Shown here piece after piece: positions 16,308 through 24,400 of a stretch of DNA of 45,069 bases. A program made the translations under genes and the position numbers. Position 1 is the stretch's first letter, and every line of letters starts with the position of its first letter. The stretch is from Nitrososphaerales archaeon (GTDB lineage Archaea > Thermoproteota > Nitrososphaeria > Nitrososphaerales > Gagatemarchaeaceae), in contig JACWAI010000011.1 of assembly GCA_014874415.1 (NCBI GenBank), positions 1 to 45,069 on the forward strand, read 5' to 3'. The notes beneath the pieces are model-generated. The model saw only the letters and a program-made list of their open reading frames with translations, was not told the DNA's origin and made no database searches.

Positions 16308-17291
16308 ATGGCAGGCATCAGCCCTTCCACCAAGCTGGCCGAGCTCCATGTCCACCTGGGTGGATCGGTGGACCCCGCGGTGATGTGGGAGATAGCCCAC
16401 GCCCAGGGGATAAGGCTCCCGACCAAGGACTACTGGAAGTTCGTGGACCTGGTCACGGTGGACCCGGCCCGGAGCAAGACGTTCGACGGCTACCTCTCGC
16501 TCTTCCACTGGACCGAGCTGATACAGTCGAGCCCCCTCGCCATCGAGAGGTCGGTCTACCAGACGATCGCCGGGGCGTACAGGAAGAACAACATCACCCT
16601 CCTTGAGCTGAGGTTCAACCCGATGAAGAGGAACAGAGGGGGGGAGCAGGACCTGGACCAGATCATGATGGCCGCCGTGAGGGGGATAGACCGCGCCTCG
16701 CTGGAATACCCCGTGAAGACTGGGCTCATAGTCTGCCTGGACAGGTCGTTCAGCAGGAAGCTCAACGAGATCCTCCTGGAGAAGGCGATCCTCTTCTCGG
16801 AGAGGGGGGTCGTGGGGATAGACATGGCGGGACCAGCGAGGGACGGCTTCAGATACTCTGGATATGCGGAGATATTCAGGCGGGCGCGGAAGTCGGGGCT
16901 GGGCCTGACAGTCCATGCCGGCGAGGACGAAGGCTACCGGTCCGTCGTCGAGGTCATGGAAAGCCTACAGCCCGACAGGATAGGCCACGGGGTGAGGGCC
17001 GTCGAGGACCAGAAGACGCTCGGAAGGCTCGCGAAGGCCGGGATCACGCTCGAGGTCTGCCCGACGTCGAACCTGAACACGGGCGTGATAAAGGACGTCT
17101 CGGATATGAAGAGGGTGCTGGCCTCCCTGAAGAAGGAAGGGGTGGAGTTCACACTCAACACCGACGGTCCCGAGATGCTGAAGACGAACCTGAGAGGCGA
17201 GATAGACTATCTGCTCAGAAACGGGCTGCTCACGGAGGCAGACGTCCTGGTCGCGAACAGGAACGCCTTCGACGCGGCGTTCGCGCGATAG
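16308..17291 (+). CDS. Adenosine deaminase family amidohydrolase
   Basis: A 327-residue metal-dependent deaminase. The zinc ligands His14 and His16 are in HVHLGGS (residues 14-20). The later motifs are in family order: LTVHAGED (third His and catalytic Glu), PDRIGHG, VCPTSN and LNTDGP (last metal ligand Asp). This set is diagnostic of adenosine/adenine deaminases, which turn adenosine into inosine or adenine into hypoxanthine. Which base form is used cannot be decided from the motifs. It starts 6 bases after guaA, so it would feed salvaged adenine nucleotides into the IMP-to-GMP route of the two upstream genes. Confidence 0.9.
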   Translation: MAGISPSTKLAELHVHLGGSVDPAVMWEIAHAQGIRLPTKDYWKFVDLVTVDPARSKTFDGYLSLFHWTELIQSSPLAIERSVYQTIAGAYRKNNITLLELRFNPMKRNRGGEQDLDQIMMAAVRGIDRASLEYPVKTGLIVCLDRSFSRKLNEILLEKAILFSERGVVGIDMAGPARDGFRYSGYAEIFRRARKSGLGLTVHAGEDEGYRSVVEVMESLQPDRIGHGVRAVEDQKTLGRLAKAGITLEVCPTSNLNTGVIKDVSDMKRVLASLKKEGVEFTLNTDGPEMLKTNLRGEIDYLLRNGLLTEADVLVANRNAFDAAFAR

Positions 17292-17308
17292 CAGAGAAAG
17301 GAAAAGGT

Positions 17309-18064
17309 TTGAAAAGCGACTCCACAGGCTCGCCCAAGTTGGAAGCCACCGAGAGTGAGATCTCAGTCGGGGAGTTCAAGCTCAACTTCGGATCGATAGG
17401 CGGCGGTGAGCCGCTCCTCCTCCTGCACGGGAGCGAGCCACAGGAGACGTGGCGCGTCTGGGAGCCCCTGCTTCCTCTGTCCGACTCTCATAGGCTCATA
17501 GCCCCGGACCTCCTGGGACACGGCAAGTCGACCAGGCCGGAGGAGACCCCCGACTACACTGAGCAGGCGAGGATAGTCAGGGACCTGGTCGAGAAACTGG
17601 AACTAGACAAGCTCAGCGTGATGGGGGGCGGCTGGGGGGGACAGGTGGCGCTCGAGTTCGCGCTCGAGTGGCCTGACAGGGTCAAAGCCATCATCCTCTT
17701 GGCGAGCGCCTACGACAAGGACCAGCTGAGGAGGCTCCAGAAGCTGAGGAAGCCGACGCTCATCATCTACGCCGAGGACGACATGGTCACGCAGGTCAAG
17801 GCGGGGTATCTCCTGAGGGATGCCATAGGGACGTCCCGGCTCGAGGTACTCGACACCGTTGCGCGGGACCCCAGGTACGACTTCCGCATGTCCCACAGGC
17901 TCCAGAAGTTCAGGGCGCCCCAGGTATTACAGCTCGCTAGGCTCTTCCTCTCAAACCCGGAATCCATGGTGGCGGAGCCCCCCGAGATGGAGAACGAGCT
18001 GAAGGGGATGGAGCTGAGGAAGGAGGACCAGAAGGAAGGGACTGCGCCTACCTCGACGCCATAG
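17309..18064 (+). CDS. Alpha/beta hydrolase-fold protein lacking the nucleophile serine
   Basis: A 251-residue protein with a clear alpha/beta hydrolase fold. LLLLHGSEPQETW is the HG oxyanion segment, LIAPDLLGHGKS (about residues 63-74) the usual P-D-x-x-G-x-G-x-S loop, and PTLIIYAEDDMV holds the normal acid. The nucleophile elbow, usually G-H-S-W-G-G, reads GGGWGG (residues 106-111), so Gly108 replaces the catalytic Ser. The usual GHxP histidine is also not evident. A hydrolase reaction is therefore unlikely; it may be a binding or structural protein. The Lys/Glu-rich C-terminal tail is hydrophilic. The start is TTG at 17309, 17 bases after the deaminase. Its 3' end overlaps the end of rps7 by 17 bases, convergently. 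Confidence 0.8.
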   Translation: MKSDSTGSPKLEATESEISVGEFKLNFGSIGGGEPLLLLHGSEPQETWRVWEPLLPLSDSHRLIAPDLLGHGKSTRPEETPDYTEQARIVRDLVEKLELDKLSVMGGGWGGQVALEFALEWPDRVKAIILLASAYDKDQLRRLQKLRKPTLIIYAEDDMVTQVKAGYLLRDAIGTSRLEVLDTVARDPRYDFRMSHRLQKFRAPQVLQLARLFLSNPESMVAEPPEMENELKGMELRKEDQKEGTAPTSTP

Positions 18065-18659
18065 CCACTCGTTCCTGTTCGTTCTTCTTCCTGACAGAGT
18101 AGCTGTTCGCGTCCGCCGAAGCGGCCTGGATTATCTCGTCGGCGAGCACCTCTTCGACTGTCCTGGGGGAGCCGAACGCCGCCTCTCTGACACCCTCTGA
18201 CATGAACCTGAGGGCCAGGTCGACCCTGCGGACGGGAGAGATGTCGACTGACTGGTGGTAGACCACTCCCCCGTAGCTGAGCCTCGTAGTGTCCTCGTTG
18301 GGAGAGGCGTTCTCGATCGCCTTCACCAGCTGCTGGACCGGGTTCTGACCAGTCTTCAGCTCGATTATCACGAATGCCGTCTTCACTATGTTCATCGACT
18401 TCTGCTTCTTGCCGCCCATGCGCCCAGTATTTTTTGCGTATTTCTTCCCGAAATGCATGCTTTCGTTCACGAGCCTCTCGACGATGTTGACGCGCGTCTT
18501 CCCGAACTTCCTGTGCTCGTGCCTGCCGCCAGAATGTGGGATGAGCATCGGTTTCAGGTTGATGACCGTCTGCAGCCCCGGGTCTTCGATTTTCACCCCG
18601 GTGAGGTCCCAGCGCTCCCAAAGGAGGAGGTTCGGGTATTCGAGGGATTGCCTGCTCAA
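18048..18659 (-). CDS. rps7: 30S ribosomal protein S7 (uS7)
   Basis: A 203-residue archaeal uS7. VNIVERLVNESMHFGKKYAKN, then KQKSMNIVKTAF, VVYHQSVDISPVRRVDLALR and the C-terminal YSVRKKNEQERVA segment are the conserved 16S rRNA-binding parts. It nucleates the head of the small subunit. The N-terminal extension before the conserved core is usual for archaea and eukaryotes. It begins 3 bases after the stop of rps12, the conserved str-operon order. Its C-terminus overlaps the hydrolase-fold gene on the other strand by 17 bases. Confidence 0.96.
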   Translation of the reverse strand: MSRQSLEYPNLLLWERWDLTGVKIEDPGLQTVINLKPMLIPHSGGRHEHRKFGKTRVNIVERLVNESMHFGKKYAKNTGRMGGKKQKSMNIVKTAFVIIELKTGQNPVQQLVKAIENASPNEDTTRLSYGGVVYHQSVDISPVRRVDLALRFMSEGVREAAFGSPRTVEEVLADEIIQAASADANSYSVRKKNEQERVAMASR

Positions 18660-18662
18660 GGA

Positions 18663-20630
18663 CTATCTCCTCGGCTTCTCCTTGCGGCCGTAGACGAGCT
18701 CGTTGAGAGATACGCCATTGACCTTGAAGACGGTCCAGCGGACCCCGGGTATGTCCCCCATTGCCCTCTTCATGGAGCCCCCGATCCCCTGCAGCATGAC
18801 CTCGTCGTGCTCGTCCACGAAGTTAAGGGCGCCGTCCCCCGGAAGGAAAGCGGTTACCTGTTTGCCGTTCTTCACAATTTGCGCGCGAATGCAATTCGAT
18901 GTCAGGAAGCCGTTAGCGAAGAAGTTGTGGCTATCGTTTGCTATTGTGATATCTTGGAGCCTCGTGCTGGGTCTCTTGTTCACGCTCGTCACTTCGTCCC
19001 AGACTAGACCGTTCTTCGGAAGGTTTGTAGTTGCGGCCACTATCCACTTGTCGAAATTCTCGCCTTTGGCGGTCGTGTGAAGCAAATCAAGGTTCTGGAC
19101 TCCGTGCCACATCCACGAATTTACATTGCCTGTTGTGACCCAAGAGAATCCCTCTCTTTGGAGGGTTTCCGCAATTTCTCGGTAGGAAAGCTTCTCTGCT
19201 CGAAGTTGAACTGCTCTGGCATAGGCTTTCTTGGTTGCGTTCGTTCTTGAAACTCTTAGTGAGATATATTGAAAGGCGTATCTCGATAGAGTCTGCTTTT
19301 TCTTGGAGTACTCATAGCCGATTCTTCCGTAGAGTTTCAACAGATTGACGTGGGTCGATGAAATAGCCATTCGGATTTTGAACGAACGAGTCCCGTCTTT
19401 CCTGAAGACTGAGGGCCTGATTCTCAACCCAGCGACCTGAATATCGAAGTCGGAGAGCATCCGTTGGATATCGAGCATGAAATCTACTCCTGACTCTATC
19501 AAGTCCTGCCTCTTGCTCACTTCGAACGTCGGCGGCTGGAATGTTGAATTCCTGTGTCTTGGTTTCTCCAGCTCGCTCCCGAAATATGATGACAGGAACT
19601 CCTTCTTCAACCAACCAGGGCCGTTCAGAATCCAGTCAGGGACCCCGTACGCCTTGTTAGCCTTGGCTCCATCGGGCACTCCTAGAGCTTGGAGCAGTGA
19701 GTAAAGAGCGATGGACGTGCATGACACGTAATGATATGAGCCCGAAATCGTTCTTGTTCCGGATTCGGTTGTGACTATGCTTGTCGACGAGCCCTCGTAA
19801 ATCGGGGAAACGTGGAAACCCAGAAATTCGATGTCTCCGGTAACGCTCGCTAGGTCGTCCGGGTCGCCCGAACCCATGATCTTACCCGCATATCCGGTGC
19901 CCGAACTCTCGTAACTCGTGTGGCCGTCTCCGAAGATATGACCTACAAGTCTGGTTAGCGCCGGGAGTTTGGGATTGTCATATCGGAGTGGCAGAAGGCC
20001 CCTTTGATTAAGGGCCGAGATGACTCCGGACCTGTCCGAATTCGGTGGGATACCGTGAATGACGGAGCCTTCGTCCAAGATGAGTGATGATGCATCTTCT
20101 CTCTTTAGGGGGTCTGAAGGCATCACAACGACCCGGTCACCAGGCTTCAGGTTCCTTGCCTCTACAATCCCCCTCTCCCCATAGAATGGATGGTCACCAC
20201 TCGCTTGCACTCGTCTTCCGGAGAGAGCAATTACTTCGTACACGTCGCTTTCGGCAGTTTCCGACTTGGTGAGCTCGAACGAGTCGACGACTCTCGATTC
20301 TCCAATGGTGAAATCCTTCTGGTCGAAGTATGCTACGTCAGGCCTGAGTCGAGATTCTACGATTTCCCCCATCGTCAAAAATGTGTCATCGCTCAGGAGC
20401 ACCTTCGTCTCTGGGGTTACGCATTTACGGATCGCAGAGTTTGGTTGCTTTGACTCGATCCCGACCTTCTCGAGGACGATACCCCTCGCCTGGGGAGCGC
20501 CTTCCAACGGGTCTGACTTGTAGTCGAGCCCCAGCTTCCGCCTCTTGTACCACTTGTTGGACCAGCGGAGCCTCTGGCGCTTGTTAGCGACCTGCCTCGC
20601 AGCGAACTCTCCGCGTGGTGACCCTGCCAT
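18663..20630 (-). CDS. rps12: 30S ribosomal protein S12 (uS12) precursor interrupted by an intein
   Basis: A 655-residue precursor. Residues 1-69 and 580-655 form a normal archaeal uS12 of 145 residues. The junction after splicing would read [17 protein letters not shown], continuing to [17 protein letters not shown]. uS12 lies at the decoding centre and the PNSA-RK loop contacts the A-site codon-anticodon helix; the bacterial equivalent carries streptomycin-resistance sites. The intein (residues 70-579) is inserted exactly in this loop, before a conserved Cys. A TATA box right after the nusA stop gives this gene its own promoter and supports the ATG at 20630. There is no second S12 copy in the window, so splicing must work for translation unless a copy exists elsewhere. 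Confidence 0.95.
   Translation of the reverse strand: MAGSPRGEFAARQVANKRQRLRWSNKWYKRRKLGLDYKSDPLEGAPQARGIVLEKVGIESKQPNSAIRKCVTPETKVLLSDDTFLTMGEIVESRLRPDVAYFDQKDFTIGESRVVDSFELTKSETAESDVYEVIALSGRRVQASGDHPFYGERGIVEARNLKPGDRVVVMPSDPLKREDASSLILDEGSVIHGIPPNSDRSGVISALNQRGLLPLRYDNPKLPALTRLVGHIFGDGHTSYESSGTGYAGKIMGSGDPDDLASVTGDIEFLGFHVSPIYEGSSTSIVTTESGTRTISGSYHYVSCTSIALYSLLQALGVPDGAKANKAYGVPDWILNGPGWLKKEFLSSYFGSELEKPRHRNSTFQPPTFEVSKRQDLIESGVDFMLDIQRMLSDFDIQVAGLRIRPSVFRKDGTRSFKIRMAISSTHVNLLKLYGRIGYEYSKKKQTLSRYAFQYISLRVSRTNATKKAYARAVQLRAEKLSYREIAETLQREGFSWVTTGNVNSWMWHGVQNLDLLHTTAKGENFDKWIVAATTNLPKNGLVWDEVTSVNKRPSTRLQDITIANDSHNFFANGFLTSNCIRAQIVKNGKQVTAFLPGDGALNFVDEHDEVMLQGIGGSMKRAMGDIPGVRWTVFKVNGVSLNELVYGRKEKPRR
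18894..20423 (-). other. Intein in uS12 (510 residues) with LAGLIDADG endonuclease domain
   Basis: Residues 70-579 of the precursor. It starts with Cys ([13 protein letters not shown], block A). Block B reads VQASGDHPF, with the conserved His and Ser in place of the usual Thr. The first LAGLIDADG motif is [13 protein letters not shown] (about 226-237). The second motif appears decayed ([13 protein letters not shown], missing the usual aspartate-glycine). It ends with block [14 protein letters not shown] followed by Cys+1. The penultimate residue is Ser instead of the usual His, which may slow the final cyclisation step. Its layout and many short stretches match the RpoB intein. Base composition is visibly more A/T-rich than the S12 exteins. 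Confidence 0.92.
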
Positions 20631-20654
20631 GCTTCAGACGCCGCCTTTTCTCAT

Positions 20655-20665
20655 CGTATATAACC
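20655..20665 (-). promoter_or_regulatory. Internal TATA box in front of rps12
   Basis: On the minus strand the sequence reads GGTTATATACG, immediately after the nusA stop and centred about 30 bases before the rps12 ATG. It suggests that rps12-rps7 can be transcribed separately from the upstream RNA polymerase genes, as a leaderless message. Confidence 0.6.
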
Positions 20666-20667
20666 AC

Positions 20668-21123
20668 TTACAGCTCGCTCGTGATCTGGACGTTGCTTAT
20701 GTCGAAATAGCGCTTCGCGAGGAGCCTCACCTTCTCGGCGTTTTTCCCCCCGAGGCCGAGCACGGCCCCCTTCTTGCGCGGGTCGACAACGACCACCACC
20801 CCCTTGGTCCCGTCCAGCCTGTCGCTCACCCTGATCTCCTGGACGAACTTCGCCCCCAAGGAGTTCCTGACCAGCCCTTCCACGTCGTCCGCCCACTCGA
20901 CCACCTCCACCGGCCGCCTGACCGCTCTTTCGATCTTCTTGACCGAGGCTCCTTCCTTCCCGATGGCGAGCCCCATCTGCCCCTGTGCGATAACGAATAT
21001 GACCCGGTCCCTCTTGTCGTCGATCACGCAGTCCCTGGCCGTCGCTCCCGTCATGCCCTGGAACATGGATATCAAGGAAAGCTGGTCCGAAGTCAGTTTG
21101 ATCTCTGTCGTTGACCCTTTCAC
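20668..21123 (-). CDS. nusA: Archaeal NusA-like KH-domain transcription factor
   Basis: A 151-residue protein consisting of two KH domains only, the archaeal form that lacks the RNA-polymerase-binding N-domain and S1 domain of bacterial NusA. KH1 has GLAIGKEGASVKKIE (about residues 51-65) and KH2 has AVLGLGGKNAEKVRLL (about 119-134), both with the GxxG RNA-binding loop. It is thought to act in transcription elongation/termination by binding RNA. Its ATG overlaps the stop of rpl30e by 4 bases, and rps12 follows 37 bases downstream, the conserved archaeal gene order. Confidence 0.93.
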   Translation of the reverse strand: MKGSTTEIKLTSDQLSLISMFQGMTGATARDCVIDDKRDRVIFVIAQGQMGLAIGKEGASVKKIERAVRRPVEVVEWADDVEGLVRNSLGAKFVQEIRVSDRLDGTKGVVVVVDPRKKGAVLGLGGKNAEKVRLLAKRYFDISNVQITSEL

Positions 21124-21422
21124 CTGGCGAGGAGCTTGACGTCCGAGTCGCTCACGTTGCGGACTGCGATGGCTGAGACCTTGTATGGGCGCCCGATCAG
21201 CCTTGCGAGCTCCACAGACGACTGGGTCAGCTCGACCACTGGGACGCCGTGCTTCTTCGCCTCTTCCCTCAGCCTGGCTCCAAGCGCTGCAGGTATAGAC
21301 CTGGTGCAGAGGACTGCTTTGCTCCCCTTGACGGCCGCTATGCTCTCCTTCGCCCCGACGGCCGACTTGCCCCCCTTCATGGCTTCCTTGAGCACCTTCG
21401 CGAGCTGAGCGTTTTCCACCAT
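21120..21422 (-). CDS. rpl30e: 50S ribosomal protein L30e (eL30)
   Basis: A 100-residue protein of the L7Ae/L30e RNA-binding family. KGGKSAVGAKESIAAVKGSK is the N-terminal helix-strand and GVPVVELTQSSVELARLIG the C-terminal helix that recognises kink-turn RNA. Ending in AIAVRNVSDSDVKLL, it is of normal family length. It sits between rpoA (5-base gap) and nusA (4-base overlap), exactly as in other archaeal RNA polymerase operons, which confirms the assignment. Confidence 0.93.
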   Translation of the reverse strand: MVENAQLAKVLKEAMKGGKSAVGAKESIAAVKGSKAVLCTRSIPAALGARLREEAKKHGVPVVELTQSSVELARLIGRPYKVSAIAVRNVSDSDVKLLAR

Positions 21423-21427
21423 GTCGA

Positions 21428-24400
21428 TCAGCTCATGTAGAGGTCTATCATCCCGGTCCCCACGGGTATCGGAAGACCGACGATGACGTTCTCGGTGACC
21501 CCCTTGAGGTCCTCGACCTCCCCCTTCACCGCGGCCTCGGCGAGTGTCGGCACCGTGATCTCGAACGCCGCCCTGGCGAGGACGCTGCTCTTCGTCCCTG
21601 CGATGCCGTGCCTCCCTATCTGCTGTATGTAGCCCTTCGAGGTCATGAGGTCTGCGACGAGGAATATGTGGCGTATGTCCACTTCCAGCCCCTGCTCGTC
21701 GAGGGTGCTCATGAGCTCCCTTACGAGGGTGGCCCGCGCCGCCTCTATGCCGAGCACCTGGGCGACCTCGTGCACGTTGTTGGTGTATACCCGCGTCGGG
21801 TCCACGCCCTGCACCTGCACCACCTTCCCCAGGTTCGACCCGGCAGTCTGGATGAACCAGTCCTCCCCTTCCTTCACGACTGTGACCCGGGTGATGCCTG
21901 GAATCCCCTTGAGCTTCATGTTGAGTATCTTGTTCCTGAGAGTGAAGAGGGCGGATAGGTCGGCGTCGGGCATGCTCACGTGGATGACGTTGGCGTTCCT
22001 CTTGTCCTGCTGGACCTTCCTCTTCCCTGTCTCGACCACCTTGGCTATCTCCTCGGGGTTGGTGTCCCTGTCGGCCATCATCTCAGGGCCCAGGTGCAGC
22101 TTGATCCCCTCCGTCGGGTCGACTTCGCTGAAGGCGACAACGTTCCCCACCTTGGTGAAGAGTATCTCCTTCGCCACCTTGACCGCCTTCTCGTTGCTTA
22201 GGGCGTAGTCCTTTGTCAGGTAGATGTCCATTGACGGCGTCGCCGGGATCTTCCTCGCGTCGACAAGCTCCATGAGCCTGGGGAGACCGAGGGTGACGTC
22301 CCTCTCCCTGACCCCTGCGAAGTGGAACGTACGTAGTGTGTTGTGTGTGACGACCCCGTCGGCGGTGACGAACGTCTCCAAGCCGGGGACGCTGAAGTCG
22401 TAGACCCTGTCCCTGGAAGCGTCGAGGGTCTCGATCGCGACTATTTCGTCCCAGGTTACGTCCTCATGGAGCAGGCTCCTGAGGTGATTCAGTTCGCGAG
22501 AGGCATCGACCCCCCTTTTGCCGGCCATGTCCTCGAACTCGTTGACATACCGAGCTAGTGCCGCCCTTCCTATCCTCTGCCGTCTGGTGAAATTGCTCAC
22601 CCTCCTCGTGGGCATGCCTAGACGCTTGGCGAGATCGCGGAGGATTGTTCCAAATCCACAGGTCATGTCCAAAGTGTCAAGAGTATAGCTCGCCTCGTTT
22701 GGACGGCAGATGGCCTCCAACGCCGCCTTCTTTTCAGGGGAGTTCAAACCCACCTTGTCCCTGAAGACAGGCGCGAACCTGGCAGGGACCCAGAGCGCGA
22801 AGCTCTCTCCATCCCTGACCTTGCTTGCAAATATGCCGAAGCGGCCAAGGAGCAGACAGACTCCGTCGATGAGTTCCTTTGACCTGGAACTCGCCCTGAT
22901 AGCCCTGTTCCCGGTATCTACGTACCCATCCCCATCGAAGTAAGCCCGCAGCAACATTCCAACGAAAGCGTCGCTGGCCCCAAGAGCGAATTCAGGGATG
23001 TGCTTGCCCACAGAAAGTTTGCCGCAGGTCTTCACCAGGAGCTCAGAGAGCAGTGAGGAGCGGAGTTGAAGGTCGTGCCCGTGGCCGAAGCCTCGATAGT
23101 TGTCCTTCTCGTCGAAGCCTATGCCGAACCTTCTCGCGAACGACCGCCCCTCTTCCAAGAACGTTTCGTCTGTATTCGACAGGCTGAGGAAGTACTTGGA
23201 ACCGTAGCCTTCCGAAAGGTAAGCCCCGAAGAGCCAGCCCAAGCCTGTGTCCAGGCTCATCGTTTCAGGGAGGCCCGAGTGCGAATGGTTCTGATATGGA
23301 TAGACGAAGCCCTCGTCGACTGCGAAGGAGGCTCTTCCGGCGAGTTGGTTCCGCAGCTGGTCGGGCCTGACAGGGACCTGATAGGCCACCCCATACCCCT
23401 TCTTCCAGTCACCCCCGAGTCCACGTGCCTTCGCCAGTTCGCTCCCGAACCAGTGAGTCGTCCTGGAGAAGACCTGATCCAAACCCAACCGCTCTGTGGG
23501 GTTAGGAATAGGGAGGTGCTTCAGGATCGGAATCATGTCCCCGGCTCTTAGTTCGCGCCCGAGGATCGGGACTAGCTCGCCGTCGAGCCTCGTCACGAAC
23601 GAATGATTGTCGGTGGCCACGATGGTTCTCCCAGACCTCGTCCGCACACGGATCAATGGACGGAAGTGGGTGTGGCGACTGACGGAGCGGAGTGGCTTCC
23701 ATTCGATTCCTCCCGCCGAGTTGAGCGACGGTACTTCAAAGCCCGACCCTTCCGAGAGGTCGCACCATTCGGTCTCGCCTTCCTTCACAGGCGGGATCTT
23801 CTCCATGAGCTCGTCGACGAAATCGCCGATCTTCACGGTGCGGACCTGCCCCTGCGCCCGAATTATCACCGACTCGTCCTTCGAGATGCTCATCTGAGTG
23901 CCAGGCTCACCTATGGACTGGGCTGCCACTATGCCTGAAGCCTCCCCCGGCTCGACCCTGGAGTAGTCCAGGGCCTCGGCGACCTTCTCCATCGTCTCCT
24001 TGAGCCCCTCCTCCGTCAGGTGCGAGTTCCCGAGCTTCTCCCTCAGCTCCCTTACCAGCCTGTCGTTGAGGGACGGCTCGTACTTCTTCATCAGCTTGTC
24101 AAGCCCGTCGGCGTCGACCTTCGCCTTGGACTTGTGCGACAGCTCCTCGGTCTCGATCAGCCTGTCGAGGTTGCTGGGGCGGCCGTGGTCGCTCTTGGCC
24201 GGGTCGACCCCGTCTTCGCCGTAAAGGAACTGGATGATGTGGCCGTGCGGGTCCCTGACGGTCAGGTCGTATTCGACCTTCAGGTGCTCTAGGGCGTTGA
24301 CGAGCCGCCTCTGCATGTAGCCGCTCTGCTGGGTCCTGACGGCCGTGTCGACCAGCCCTTCGCGGCCTCCCATGGCGTGGAAGAAGAATTCCGTCGGGGA

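Noticed and set aside
18894-20423. Reading the S12 insertion as an assembly error or a gene fusion
   Set aside because: The frame is continuous, the junction restores a perfect S12, and splicing blocks and LAGLIDADG motifs are in the right order.
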